A stretch of DNA of 64,000 nucleotides from Linnemannia elongata (GCA_036320915.1 JAXBDG010000002.1:2666001-2730000), one strand, 5' to 3'; shown: positions 22,374 through 33,809, counted from the stretch's first letter. Notes: generated by a model from the sequence alone, not told the origin. Translations and numbers: made by a program.

Positions 22374-25300
22374 TCATGAACTATATCTAGCCCCTACCTC
22401 CATACCACGACTGAACATAACACTCAACTCGTGCCCCCTAGGTGGTCCAGGCATAGTGGGGAGATTTCTTGCTGTGGGCTTTGCGGTTCCGATCTTAGAA
22501 GGAGCGCCGGGTAGGGCAGTAGCAGGGCGTGCGCCGAGTTTCACTCCTGGGTGTGCCAAACGGGGTAAATTGCTCAGTGCACTTCTCTCAGGGGGGGGTG
22601 CCTTGGTAGGGTATGCGTCGGGTTTCACTCCTGGGCGTGCCAAACGAGGTAAATTGCTCAGTGTACCTCTCCCGAGTGGGTGTGCCATAGCATTGCGTGC
22701 GTCAGGTTTCGCTTCTGGACGTGCCAGACGAGGTAGGCTGCTCAATGCACCTCTCTGAGGTGGGATTGCTTTGGCTGCTCCCGCTGCGGATGGAGGACGA
22801 GGTGGGGGGGCAGGCTTGGCTGCCTCGAGCATGGGCATAATCGCCGATTTGGCAGCACCCTTGAGATCACTGCACTTGGACACAATGGCATCATATCCTA
22901 CATTGACCATCAATATCGGCAAAAAGTTCTGGCCAGCCTTGCGAACCTCGACACTACGGTCCTGCAAGCACTGCAGAACAGGTGGAGCAAGAGGTGACAA
23001 GTCAGGCAGCGTGACTTCACGTTCCTTGGCTCCATTGCAGAACGACGTCAACCATACCAAGAGATCCTTACGCAATGTAGGTGAGTTGGTGACAAGTGAG
23101 ACTGCCAGAGACGACACGAGAGAGTCCAGGCCTGACTGTGTAGCAAACGCTTCCAACGCAGCAATCGATGCGCTCCTCACATTGTCCTTTTGATCCGTGA
23201 GACAACTGGCGACGTTAGAGCACAGGATTCTGGCGTACTTGTCAAAAGGTTTGCCCATGGCCACAGCGAGGTTGGCACATATCTCCATCGTCAAAATCTG
23301 CAAGTTCTTGTTGCTGTCGGCGAGTCTCAGCTTCAATGCTCCTGGAAGTCCGCCGAGGTTAGGCTTGATGCGTTTGTTGGCGTCAACAATGGCTGCAACC
23401 TTCTCCAGACCTTCTTTGCGCACCTTCCAGTTGGCGTCACCACACTCCTCCAGTAATGGCGTTGTGAACTGATTGCTGATGTCCACTTTGGGGAAGAGCT
23501 CCTCCACCGCGGCAGTACTGCCAGCACTCTCTTCCACTGCTCCCTTGGACACCTGTGGTGGTTCCATGTCGGCCACCTTGGCAAATTCTGCGTCAATCGC
23601 TGCCAACAACGCCGAGTTGCAGTCCTCCACGAACGATCGAATGCCTATTCGATAAACAATAATGAACCGGGAATTGTCAGCTACTTTCCTCGTATCGTCA
23701 ATTCATCATTTGACATACGCACTTTCATCACCGACAACTGTACCTGGTCCGATGAAGCGCCTCAAGATTCCAAGAACGCTGACGGCATTGGTACGAACCG
23801 CTGCGTTTGCGCTTCCCAATGCAAACTTCAAAAATTCGATCAGCTCACGGATAGCGAGACCAGCAATACCAAAGTCCTCCAGTTGTTGGTTAATCCAGGC
23901 CAGTGAATCGGCAAGAGCCTTGGGTGCCTTCAGCTTCTTCAGAGGGTCGTACGATTGGCTGAGGACGAACTGAAGCGAGAGCGCCTCCGCATACGCTGTC
24001 AAACAGTCACCGGCTGCCTTCTTCAGCTTGATGTCTCCCATCTTGTCAATCATGGCTATTACGAAGATATATGGATGAGTGAATGAGTGAAATGCCAGTT
24101 AGTTCCTGCAAGGATGTGTCTTTGATTTGATTTTTATCGCTCATACATATCCATATGAAAACGCACCTGGAATTGTCAAAGCAGCGCACGCCTTGGAAAA
24201 AGAAGGTAGCTTCTGCGATTGAAGCTGGAGAATCCCATAGAGTTTGGTGGTAACCTGGAAATTGCTCTCCTTCCAACCCGGCTTTTTGGAGAGAACACGT
24301 GTAATCAACTCTGCCTCAAATCCTGGGTTGCTGTCAACAAGTTCGTGCAGCTTCTCCATGGCCTCCAGACGCACCTTCCAGCTCGAATCTCCAAACTCGG
24401 CAATCAACTCGGGTGTTAAAAAGTCGGCTGCTTGCTCTTCAGCTGTCTCACTTGAGAACTTGTATCGTAGTGGCTCCTCTTCCTTCTTTGCTCCTCCCGC
24501 GACAGGTGCGGCCTTCTTAGCCGCTGCGCTGGCAGTTGATGCGGCTGCAGCAGGAGCTTTGGCGACTGGTTTCTTGGCGGATGACAAGGCCGGTGCCTTT
24601 CCTAGAGGCTTCTTTGCTGGAGCGGCCGCTGGTGCCTCAGCCTCCTTTGCAGCTGGTGCCGCTTTCTATGAAGTTCACAAAGAGCGAGAAGGATGCGGTT
24701 AATTAATTGAGTAAAATGGTGCGTGTTGTATAGCTAAAAAAAAAAAAAAAAAAAAAAAAAAAATGAATGAAATGTACCTTGGGAGCTGGTTTGGCTGCCA
24801 CGACCTTTGGAGCGGGTTTGGGTGGGGCAACCACTGGGGCTGCTTTTGCCTTGACTACAGCCTTGTCAAAGTATTCCTTGACCTTGCCTGTCTTGACAGC
24901 GTCCAGTTTCTCCGTGTACACCAGTAGTGGTTTCTCGCCACAGCACTTCATAAGGGTACCAAGAGCCTCTGCCGTCGCCTCGCGGACTGTAGCATCACCG
25001 TCGTCAAAGGCCTTGATCAGCATCTCACAAGCAGTTTTGATTTCCACTTTGGAAGGCGCAATCTTGATTTCCTTCAGCCGATGGACTTGCAATTTGATGA
25101 CCTCTGCTCTGATTTGCGGGTTCTTGTGTACCACATTCGCGGCTGTGTCCTCTAGTAGTTCGGCATATGATATCTACAAAGTGGGCAGGGTAACGCGTTA
25201 GCAATAGCTTTGATGACCTTGAAAGAGTAAAATCGAGCACAAGTGTTTCTCAGAATGCATGTTGGTCTTACTGTGCTGTACATGGCGTTCAGAGCTCCTG

Positions 25301-27097
25301 CGAGGGCCTCCACAACAGTGACTTTACGCTCCTTGAGTCGATCCATAACCAATCCTGCAACAGAAGGCTTGTACTTGTTGAAGCTATCCCGCAATCCACG
25401 AGCAAGACCTTCCAAACAATTGGCCGCCACGATGACAATGTTGATGTTGGTATCAGCCATGCGCTAAAACCAGAGTGGTGAAATTGTAGAATCGCAGTGA
25501 GCACAGGAAATATTGAGCCAGATATGGTTCAGTACGCAAGCAGATATCCACGTAAGAAGAAAAAGGAGCCCTTACCTTGCCAAGTGCGCCCACCAGCTCG
25601 GAGTAGTGGCTGTCGAGGATCTTTGGAGAGTTACAAAGTACCAAAAGCGCATCCAAGGCTTCCTTCCTCTCCTGCCATTTCTTGGACGCCAACAACTCGT
25701 AAAAGTTTTTCTCCATCTTGGCATTGACATCAACGGGATCAAAGAGATCCAGGGCATCAACTTCAGCCATCTCCTCATCCTCTGGTTCGGCATCGTCTCC
25801 CCCTCCGTCTCCTGCCTCTGCTGCGGCTGCGGCCGCTGCCATCTCTGCCTGTTGTGATCGGAGGTATCGTTGTGGAGTTGGTCGTTCATCAGGCAGCTTC
25901 TCGAATGCCTCTGTCAATTCCTTTTGCTGAACTGGTTTCAGATCCTCGAGTGATGGCATGATGGCCTTTCCGAGCCACCGGTACAATTCTATCGTCATGG
26001 CGTTAGCTTCTGCTCTGACATTCTTGTCCGAGTGTCCGAACAGTGGTGGCAGCTTTTTTACCAAAGGCTTGACGTTGAGGTTCTTGATACCAAAAGTGCT
26101 ATGGTGGATGACGATAAAGCGAAGAAAACGGTAATAGATTAGCATAAACCATCTGGAGAGAGTGAGTGAGTGAGAGAGAGAGAGTTACTCCTGATTCAAT
26201 GCGTCGCAATGACGGGATGGGCGTACCGGATAATACTTGTCAGGACATTAGTTGTAGTCGCTACTAGCTTCGGTAACTTGGCATCCAGTCCTGGTAACAC
26301 ATCCTCCTATTGAATCGTTCATGGTCAAGCAGCGCTTGTTAGTTTGTCATGTGTTCGGGTACTCCCAAAACGATGCCTGACGCATGTTATGACAGTTTCA
26401 GCTACGAGAAAGGGCTGCATACAATCACCGGGTCTGCCGAATCGACTTCGACATATAAAAGAATTAGCTCCAGTGCTTTGGCTTTGGTTCCTGCTCGCGT
26501 GGAGGAGAGGCACTTTTCGACAACTGCGGGCACAACGACGTTCTTTGTCCTACAAAAAAACACGATGCATAAAAAAGGGAAACGTTGTGTTTGCAGTGAG
26601 TATCGCCTTTTCTCTCCTGGACAGTTTCCTTTTCATCGTTATCGCCTTGCATGCCCTGATGCCTCCAAGCAAATTGGACGTGGGAGGTCTTCCTACCTGT
26701 TGGGATCTGGTGCATTCTCGACAAACTGAATGAGGGTTGTTAGTCCTGACTCCTGGGCAACTGCGTTCGAGTCGAGGGCAATCTTTTTTAGCGAGCCCTC
26801 ATAACGCCTAAAGTCTGAGTCTTCGACACTTGTCCTGAAAAGCTTTGCTAGTTCCTCGTATGCTGAGACGCGTGCTTTCCAGTTCTATGTTGGGTTTTGC
26901 GTTCCATGGACCATGAATAAAGTAAAGTGGTTTTTAGTCTTGGTTGGAACAAGGAACAAGGCACATTAAGGAAGGAACATGTCCACTTTATTTTCGTGTT
27001 GAACAACAAATGGGATGAGTGTTACCTTGTGGTCGAGTCTCTCTTGGACGGGGATCGCGGTGAAGTTTTCCTCTGGAGCGGATCCGTACTCGTCCAT
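22374..27097 (-). CDS. Truncated XMAP215/Stu2-type TOG-array protein (copy A)
   Basis: Ten minus-strand exons (27026-27097, 26697-26884, 26423-26549, 26227-26306, 25576-26098, 25272-25463, 24778-25173, 24167-24665, 23723-24055, 22374-23644) give 1,226 residues with no internal stop. Residues 1 to about 1,094 match copy B (46978-54486) and contain four TOG domains (about 15-235, 280-505, 585-805, 856-1080). TOG domains bind curved tubulin dimers. After the Pro-rich stretch the sequence departs from copy B: three 28-residue repeats (LPRLARP-type) and a short unrelated end replace copy B's lattice-binding middle and C-terminal domain. The product would bind tubulin but probably lacks the normal microtubule and plus-end targeting parts (inference). 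It could be a functional short paralogue or a decaying copy; the open frame favours the former. Confidence 0.8.
22517..22768 (-). repeat. Three tandem 84-bp coding repeats in the copy A tail
   Basis: Three in-frame units of 28 codons carry the pattern RG/SxLSxLPRLAxPxxKxxA. Copy B has a single, differently mutated unit at about 51306-51391. The units differ from each other at many positions, so the expansion is not very recent, unlike the seemingly identical core beside it. Confidence 0.85.
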
Positions 27098-27345
27098 GGT
27101 GAATCAAGCCGCGTGTATGTAGTGCAGGTGTGAGTTGTAGTTCGGTGTGGTGGTATGTGGATGAGAGAGAGGGTGCGGTACTGCAGTGGTGGGGGTATGT
27201 GTGAGGGGTGAACAGAGACGTGAGCCAAGTCGAGTGTGAACGAGTGAGCTGGTAAAAGGGTGAGTAAGGGAGAGAAAGAGTAATCGTGGACCAAAGGCGA
27301 AGTGTGAGAAGGGAATTAGAAAAGTTGTGTAGGTGCTTTTGGTCA
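22771..27345 (-). repeat. Arm A of a 4.6-kb inverted repeat
   Basis: Every position x here pairs with 74075 minus x in arm B (46730-51304), in opposite orientation. All reading frames in all six frames that I compared are the same in both arms. Introns, a GA/GAGT microsatellite near 26170 and a 28-nt A run (24736-24763) also match in length. Mismatches begin at 22770 on one side and 27346 on the other, where weaker homology continues. The arm covers the TOG gene from about 250 bp ahead of its ATG to the codons after TOG4. Confidence 0.93.
24736..24763 (+). repeat. 28-nt poly(A) run in an intron of copy A
   Basis: A pure A run lies inside the intron between exons 7 and 8 of copy A. The partner arm has a T run of the same length at 49312-49339. 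Homopolymers of this size usually change length quickly, so equal length supports very recent exchange or an assembly effect. Confidence 0.8.
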
Positions 27346-28244
27346 AGCTCAGGCGGGGATAAGGAGGAGTGAAATCGAGAGATATGATTGCTGTGAAAGA
27401 GAACAAACGAAAGGAAAAAGAATATTATGGAAAAATAATCGCTAAGCAAGTAAGGAGCTGTAGCGTGGATTGAACGGAGACGAAGCAAGACAGCTTGCAC
27501 CCTTCAAGTTCTTCCGTTTAACGACAAATTGTCTCTATGTTATTGTTTTCTCCTCTCAGGAAAAGAGGAAACGAGCCCTTGAAAAGGTCCCGCGACTGTT
27601 TCCTTCCCTCCCTTACTTCTCCTTCCCGCGCATGGCATGCATGGGTTGAAGAGTCGTCCTATTCAGTGTTTCAGTGCCTTTTCCGCCTTCACGACATACA
27701 GAGTGAGGGGTTTCTCCTGGGGTAAGGGTGAGGAGAAGAAGGAGGAGTGTTGAGGGAGGCGAAGTACTAAAAAAAGGAGCCATGAATCTTTTGTATTTTT
27801 TTAGCCGCGCGTCACGCGTCAAAATTGTCCAGTTGGTCACATGATCAATTTTACTTCCTAAGGGCTCTAGCCCAAGTTTATTGGTTCGGCCATTTTCCTG
27901 CTCGATTCGACTTGACTGGTGGCTCACTTTCTTCGATCGCCTGGCGCTTTCTTGGTTGCTTTTAAGTTTCCCCCTCACAACGCAACGCGTACCCTCTTCT
28001 GATAAGAAGAAATGACCAAAGTCAAAGTCTTCAACTCCTCTCTGATAGTTGATCTTTTTGTCCAGCAATTTTTGTCGAGCAAGTATAACAGCCATATCGG
28101 TTGATCGTGCTGCACAATTGAAACGAACATATTGTATTGTGTGTTGTGTGTATTAGAAGAAAAGTTAAAAGTACAGTCTACGAGACGAAAAGAAAAAAGG
28201 AGTGAGAGCAGGGCAGTGCGTCGAATCTAGTCCTCGACTCAAAT
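27098..28244. promoter_or_regulatory. Promoter and upstream region of TOG copy A
   Basis: The first 250 bp belong to the inverted-repeat core. Next, 27346 to about 27725 is homologous to about 46135-46729 but clearly diverged, with roughly 200 bp more in copy B. From 27726 to 28244 I see no gene; it should also contain the 3' untranslated region of the membrane protein at 28245. Two ACGCGT hexamers occur at 27814 and 27985. They look like MCB cell-cycle sites, but chance occurrence is likely. Confidence 0.5.
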
Positions 28245-28853
28245 CTAGTTCTCCTTTTTGGCAGCAGCAGCAGGGGCAGCCTCGGCCTTCTTATCCTTCT
28301 CGACCTGAGTGTAGGCAAAGTACTTGAGCAAAACGAAAAACGACTCGATGATGAACCAAGCTCCAATCAAGACGCTCAATCCTCCAAGACCGCCCATGAA
28401 AGTAGCCATCTGGTTGGCATAAGGGGTGTAGGGGATAGCATCCCCTTGCTCCTGACCTTCCTGCTTGTCCTGAACAATAACAGCCTCCTGACCGGCGTTC
28501 TCACGAAGGGTCTTTGCAACCTGCTCCAGAAGAACCTCCTTGGGCGAGAACAGGGATGCGTTACCCTGGAGGGGGAGGAAGATGTGGTAGGTGGCCCAGA
28601 GGGCGGCGAAGGTCAATTGAATCGGGAGTTGGTTACGGAGTTTTGAGAGAGGGCGGGCGGTGTATACGGCAGGGAAAAAGTAGATGTAGATGAGGGTGAT
28701 GATCTCGAGGACGAAGAAGAGATGGGTGACCATTCCGTCCATGAAGAGGGCGGTGTGGAGGAAGCCGTGGATGACGACGAAGCCGAGGATGGTGAGCTGG
28801 TACTGGCGGAGGCCATATTGGGTTGTGATTTCTGGGAGGATCTTGTTAAGCAT
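28245..28853 (-). CDS. Small multi-pass membrane protein with a C-terminal dilysine signal
   Basis: A single exon encodes 202 residues. Hydrophobic segments lie at about 20-42, 44-66, 79-96 and 150-175. The end is Lys/Ala-rich and finishes KKEN, which fits the KKxx signal that returns membrane proteins from Golgi to ER when exposed to the cytosol. This suggests an ER-resident protein. I do not recognise the family. The 5' leader (28854 onward, read on minus) is C/T-rich, as at other genes here. The gene lies downstream of the DUF952 gene on the same strand. Confidence 0.72.
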   Translation of the reverse strand: MLNKILPEITTQYGLRQYQLTILGFVVIHGFLHTALFMDGMVTHLFFVLEIITLIYIYFFPAVYTARPLSKLRNQLPIQLTFAALWATYHIFLPLQGNASLFSPKEVLLEQVAKTLRENAGQEAVIVQDKQEGQEQGDAIPYTPYANQMATFMGGLGGLSVLIGAWFIIESFFVLLKYFAYTQVEKDKKAEAAPAAAAKKEN

Positions 28854-29307
28854 CTTGGGTGGTCTTGCTGGCGGAGGTGGGAAGGACGGTTGAGTGTGGG
28901 GAGTAGGGAAGAAAGAAAAGAAAGAAGCAAGAAAAGGAGAGAATGGGGAGTTAAAGAAGGCTAACACAGTGGTTGAACAAGGGAGCAAGTGTGCGAACGA
29001 AGGGCTCTCTTTGGAAAAGATGGGACTCGACCACTCGAGGAGATTGAGGCACAAGGACAGTGAACAAGTGGTGGCCCAATCAAAAACTACACCAATCGTT
29101 TTCTCGCCGTTGTGCCGTTGCTCGAATCAAATGCGATCAGATCAAGGGTCGTTCAAGAGTAGTGTTACGTTGCTACTGCGTCAACAGATACATCCAGAGC
29201 TCACACCCAAACACACGTACATCAATTGAAGGCGCCAGAAAGGTCTAGGTCTTTGTTCGATCTGGTTGTCATAGCTTCTCTTCTTTATTCGACAGAAAGA
29301 AGAACTT
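28854..29307. other. Intergenic region between two minus-strand genes
   Basis: It holds the C/T-rich leader (minus strand) of the membrane-protein gene and the 3' end of the DUF952 gene. No additional gene is supported. Confidence 0.5.
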
Positions 29308-29727
29308 TTACTTCTGGAGACGGTCCTCCCAGCCAGAAGAAAAGTCCCACGCCTCGGCTTCTTCATCCCACTCACACAGAATCGTCCCCACAATCGACTC
29401 TTCCTGTAAGAGATCCCCATACACGTGAGGAAAGATCCTACTGACATCCGTCGGATGTTCTCCCTTGGCAGCCTCCCATTTCACTTGAGGCTTGATGGCC
29501 TCGAACTTGATCTTGAGGATGAGGAGGTCGTTGAATTTCGACTTTGGGAAGAACCGGTTAGCGGTGCCGGGGACTTGGGCAGATGTCGAGAGGTGGTAGA
29601 AGCCGTCGGCCTTGTCGAGAGCTGAGAGGGGGAGGACCTTGTCGGATGGGTTGAAGGTTGAGGCGGGCGAGATCAGTTTGTAGACGAACGAGGGGTCGAC
29701 GGAGGGGGCCAGTGGGTGGTTGGACAT
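29308..29727 (-). CDS. DUF952 family protein
   Basis: A single exon encodes 139 residues. Landmarks fit DUF952: FVYKLIS at the start, DGFYHLSTSAQVPGTANRFF, LLILKI, then VKWEAA and FPHVYGDL. The family is small, soluble and widespread in bacteria and fungi. Its biochemical role is not established; the conserved His and the fold hint at ADP-ribosyl-related chemistry, but that is speculation. It diverges from the methyltransferase gene across about 280 bp. Confidence 0.85.
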   Translation of the reverse strand: MSNHPLAPSVDPSFVYKLISPASTFNPSDKVLPLSALDKADGFYHLSTSAQVPGTANRFFPKSKFNDLLILKIKFEAIKPQVKWEAAKGEHPTDVSRIFPHVYGDLLQEESIVGTILCEWDEEAEAWDFSSGWEDRLQK

Positions 29728-30010
29728 TGTGTTCTGTGTTTTGTTGTTTGTGATGGGTAGAGTTGAGAGGATTGAAAAGGTGTCTTTTTCTCTCTTGCGC
29801 GAGTTGCGCAGATAAAAAAGTGGTGGCGTGTGAATTACAATTGATTACATGGACGTGTGCCTGGGTGCACCTCAGTCTTCGTTAGCACTTGCGCGTCCTT
29901 CAGACTTTATCTCCACTTCCTTGTCACCTTCCTTTTCCTTCTTTTCTCTTCTTCTTTTTCACACATTCACACACCTAGCTTTCTCCACAACCCACAAACA
30001 ACATCACACA
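29728..30010. promoter_or_regulatory. Divergent promoter region, DUF952 / methyltransferase
   Basis: About 280 bp lie between the two start codons. The right half is C/T-rich, then CA-rich up to the ATG at 30011. A bidirectional promoter is likely from spacing alone. Confidence 0.45.
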
Positions 30011-30988
30011 ATGGACAAAGTCGACCTCTCCTCACGGGAATATGATTTCAACAACTACTCAATCGAACCCCTCGAGATCTATGAAGATCCCTCCGGCCTC
30101 CTGTAAGTGACACTTTTCGCCTAAGGCACTTTTTTTTTTTTTTTTTTTTTCTTCATATTACTCGCAAGCATACGGAAACAATTACTAAACAACTTTCATC
30201 CTTCATTGTTGAATAGGCACGGAGGCGTAGGTTCAACAGTCTGGGATACAGCAATCGTCCTCTCCAAATACCTCGAGAAATCAAATATCCTCGCCACATC
30301 TTCCGCCACCGTCTCACGATCTAAACGGACAACCCTCAACATCCTCGAACTCGGATCAGGAACTGGACTCGTCGGTTTGGCAGTCGCCAGGATGTTGAGT
30401 GCTACAGGCCAAAAGGCTAGGATTGTCTTGACGGATAAGGCTAATGTCCTGCCGTTGCTTCAAAGAAACATGGAAAAGAATCCTGCGGAGGGGGTTGAAC
30501 TTGAGGCGCGCGTCTTGGATTGGGAGGCTGTTAGTGGGGTCAAGGCTAAAGCTGTCGCAAAGGCACCAGACTCAGAAGCGGACCAGTCTTCCTTAGGGGA
30601 AACAGTGTTTGCAGCGGAATCAGAGGCAATAACCACATCAGAACCATTATCATCTCCAGTAACAACAACAGCCGCAGAGGCACCTAACGCGGACGACATA
30701 GTATCGACAGAATGGGACCTAGTCATTCTCAGCGACTGCATCTGGTTCCCGGCACTCTACGCACCCCTCTCAGGAACACTCACGCGCCTCCTTCGACCCG
30801 AAGCCGCATCCTCTTCAAAATTGATTGTTGCGTTCGAGAAGCGTAACTTTTCAGAAGAGATGGAGTTCTTTGCGACGCTCGGCAAGTCTTTTACGTTCAG
30901 GGATGTTAAGCCAGAAGAACAGGATCCCAACTATCAGAGTGACGATATCTTTTTGTTTCTCTGTCAGCGTCGTCCCTTGGATCATTAA
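30011..30988 (+). CDS. METTL21/Efm6-type protein methyltransferase
   Basis: Two exons (30011-30102 and 30217-30988) give 287 residues. The fold is a class I SAM-dependent methyltransferase. The VWDTAIVLSKYL helix is typical of the METTL21/Hnmt group. Motif I is ELGSGTG at 75-81, the acidic post-I region is IVLTDK, and SDCIWFPALYAPL marks the later substrate-side motif. Members methylate lysines on elongation factors, chaperones and other proteins; the target here is unknown. A low-complexity Ser/Thr/Ala/Glu insert of about 50 residues lies between the central strands (about 135-190). The intron contains a long T run near 30131. AATAAA lies 11 bp after the stop. Confidence 0.8.
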
Positions 30989-30998
30989 ACATTGGATC

Positions 30999-31004
30999 AA
31001 TAAA
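30999..31004 (+). terminator. Poly(A) signal of the methyltransferase gene
   Basis: AATAAA lies 11 bp after the stop codon at 30988, a usual place for a compact fungal 3' end. Confidence 0.5.
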
Positions 31005-31091
31005 GAAGACAGTGCGAGTGGAATCGAATGCAGTTTGCAAGAAAATGAGAAATTTTGGGCTAGCACAATGTGCCTACAGTATTCAAGAGGT

Positions 31092-33566
31092 TTATTTTCT
31101 TTTTTCTGGGTTGAGCCATTCGAAATAATTACATCGGTGATCAGGGCTCTGTCCAATCCTATCACCATTCGGGCCTACCGGTCTAAAGACACACAGAAAC
31201 AGAAATAGGAGAATGGTGAGTATCAGATCATACACTCGTGTCAGCAAAACAACATCAGCAGTAGGTAGTAAGGCAAACTTACAGGGAACACAAAAAGAAC
31301 CGCCGTCCTTTGTTGGGTCCCTTCTTGTTAACGGTATACTCTGTACAGGGCTGGTTGTGGAACTTGCATTTGGGGATCGTCTTGGGTGTGAACAGGGTCT
31401 GCCATTTAGACGCCGTCGTCTCACCATTGATCGAAAAAGGTAGTACATCCTGAGAGCCCGGGATCCAGTCTGCATAGTCCTGAGGCGAGAAAGTTGACGA
31501 GGAAGAGGACGACACTTCGGTAGTGGTGGATGTTGGCAAGGACAAAGATTCCTGTGATGAACCGATTGAGGACTCCAGTGATGCCGATATCGCTGTGGGG
31601 GAAGGCGCAGATTGCTGAGAAGCGCCACTGACATTGCTACTGTCCTGCTGTTGCTGCTGTTCTAGTAGTTTGCCGCTGCTGGGCGTAGCTTCCTTGACCA
31701 GTTTCTTGGAAGGTGCACCAAAGAATGAGAGCATGGTCTGCTGTCCCGACGATTTGGCGGCGGTGGTTGAGGATTTCTTAGTGGTTGTGGCAGATCCAGG
31801 TTTGGTGGTGGACTTGATAATAGGCTTGGGTATACTGTCAGGGGTATACGTCCTAGTTTGTGAGCCAGGTCTTGGTGACGGCGGAGTGCTAGGAAGGGTT
31901 GGTGTTGTCGATGGGGAGGCAAAGAACGGTTTCTTTCTCGGCCCATTACTGCCATCTTCGTCTGTCTGCGAGCCTGCTGGTCGTTTGTTGTCCAAAGATG
32001 ACACACTCGCTGTCGTCATCGTTGCTGGTTTGGCCGCAGCCGTTAATGAGCCTGTTGTTGAGGAAGCAGGCTTCTTGAAGAAGGCGGACAGTTTCTGTTG
32101 TTTTCCAGAAAACTCGTCAAAGAACCTGGCCGCCAGAGGGTGATCCGTCGTTCCGCCATAAGAGTCCAAAATATCCTGAAGGACACGCCTCCTTTCCTTT
32201 AGTGGGGCATGTTGGTGCAACGATGATCCCTGTCCTTCTTGCATCACAGATTGCTCCTCTTCCTTGTCCAGTATCAACTCAGCTGCCATTTCAGCGACAA
32301 CTGGGCAATGGTCTGATCCCATGATTTGAGGTTGGCGATCGCAAGATGAGAACCAGGGAAGCAGCTTTTCTGTCACAAGGATGTAGTCCAGTCGTGTTCC
32401 GTAGTTTGAAGGTCTATTCGGAAAAAAAAGAAGTAAATCGGCGCGTTAAACGCTCCGATCCACAGGTCATGTTTTTCACCAAGGAGTAATACCATTTCGA
32501 AATAATTCACAACCCCTAGAAACCATACCTGGCATTGATTTTCGTGTTCCAGCACGTAAAAGCCCCCTTCTCATCCTTGTGAAAAACTCTATACAAATCC
32601 GTTAACGGCCCCCCCTGCGTCGCCAAGAACGCATTAAACCACCTCCTCGGCGCAGTATTTCCGAATTCGCTCTCCCCACACTCCTTCTTCCATCGTTCCG
32701 GATCACAATGATCCAACTCTGTCGGTATAACATTCATGTCACCCATTACAATGACCTCCTTGCCCCGTTCAATCAAGTCCCGGACGCGTGCCTCGAGGAG
32801 GTGGTAGTATGCCATCTTGAAGGGCCGTCGTTGCTCGTCCGTCTCGTTGGGGCAGTAGAGGTTGAAGAGCACAAAGAATCCGAAATCGAGGATCAGCCCG
32901 CGCCCTTCATTGTCGAGTTCTGGGAACTGGGTCATTGTTTCTGCCACCGTCTGCTCGAGCGACAACTGCCGCCGCACTTCCATCTCATTGGTGCTGCCTA
33001 AAAGTTGCTTGTCATCATCGTCACCATCGTCACCATCGCCTCCAAAGTCCACTGAATCATCCAGCTCAAAACTCCTGTTCGTCACTGTAAGCGCAGGCGC
33101 AGGGATGTACCCCGAAAGAACCCCCGAAATTCCTTCCTCCGCGCCCAAGAGCTTGATATGATCCTTGATGTAGATGACGACCCCGGAATATCCGGACTTG
33201 GTTCGATGAAAGGACCAGTAAGAGTCATAACCGGGGACAAGGGCGATATCTGTATCGAGTTTTGACCGCGAGATCTTTGTTTCCTGAAGACAAATGATGT
33301 CTGCGCCAAGGTAGTCCAGGATCTCCTATTTTGTGTGAGTTTGTGTGAACAACACGTTAAAAAAAAAAGGAGAATCGGTTACTTTTAGGGATGTTGGTGA
33401 GGAATGGGAGTTGTTGGTTACATGCCAAATGAAGAATTATTCACAGAAACGTGAGTGGAAGGAGAGAAGAGAGGGGTACCTTGTAGTTCTTGTGGAGGTC
33501 GTCGCAGTAGGGGTGGTATTGAGTCAAGGTCCTGATCCCGTTGACATTCCAGGTCATGAACTTCAT
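31092..33566 (-). CDS. APN2: AP endonuclease 2 (APN2/APEX2) with two PIP boxes and a GRF zinc finger
   Basis: Four minus-strand exons (33480-33566, 32529-33325, 31283-32413, 31092-31182) give 701 residues. The exonuclease III-type nuclease domain shows WNVNGIR, CLQETK, KSGYSGVV, GDMNVIP, YGTRLDYIL and the catalytic GSDHCPV. It removes blocked 3' ends and cuts at abasic sites. The Ser/Thr-rich C-terminal part has two perfect PCNA-binding PIP boxes, QQKLSAFF (400-407) and QQTMLSFF (519-526). It ends in a GRF zinc finger (CKFHNQPC, GRRFFLC, HRCNYFEW) that binds single-stranded DNA in APE2. The last finger half lies in a separate 91-nt exon. An acidic insert (GGDGDDGDDDD) interrupts the nuclease domain. 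The gene lies 243 bp downstream of XPB, same strand. Confidence 0.94.
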
Positions 33567-33809
33567 GGTTGAATCGAGAAAGGAAATAAGTAGGTTCACC
33601 AAGTGAAGTCCATTCTCACAGACATGAAAAAATATCTCGAAGTGACCGCGGACACGACTCTTTAAATGTTTTGGTGGCGCCCATTGTCAACAACAAGATA
33701 TTGAATTTTATCTTTTTTTTATTCAATAAGAACATGACAGTAAACGATGTAATATGAAAAAAAGGTATGAGCTGAGTGTAAGTGTCCGCTGCGCGAGTGT
33801 CCAGTCGAT

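Noticed and set aside
27814..27990. Two ACGCGT hexamers resembling MBF/MCB cell-cycle sites
   Set aside because: A palindromic 6-mer is expected by chance every few kilobases, and the sites are more than 700 bp from the TOG start.
27613..28095. 160-codon minus-strand frame upstream of TOG copy A
   Set aside because: Lies in the diverged promoter shoulder and is not preserved in the homologous region near 46135-46400. No family resemblance.
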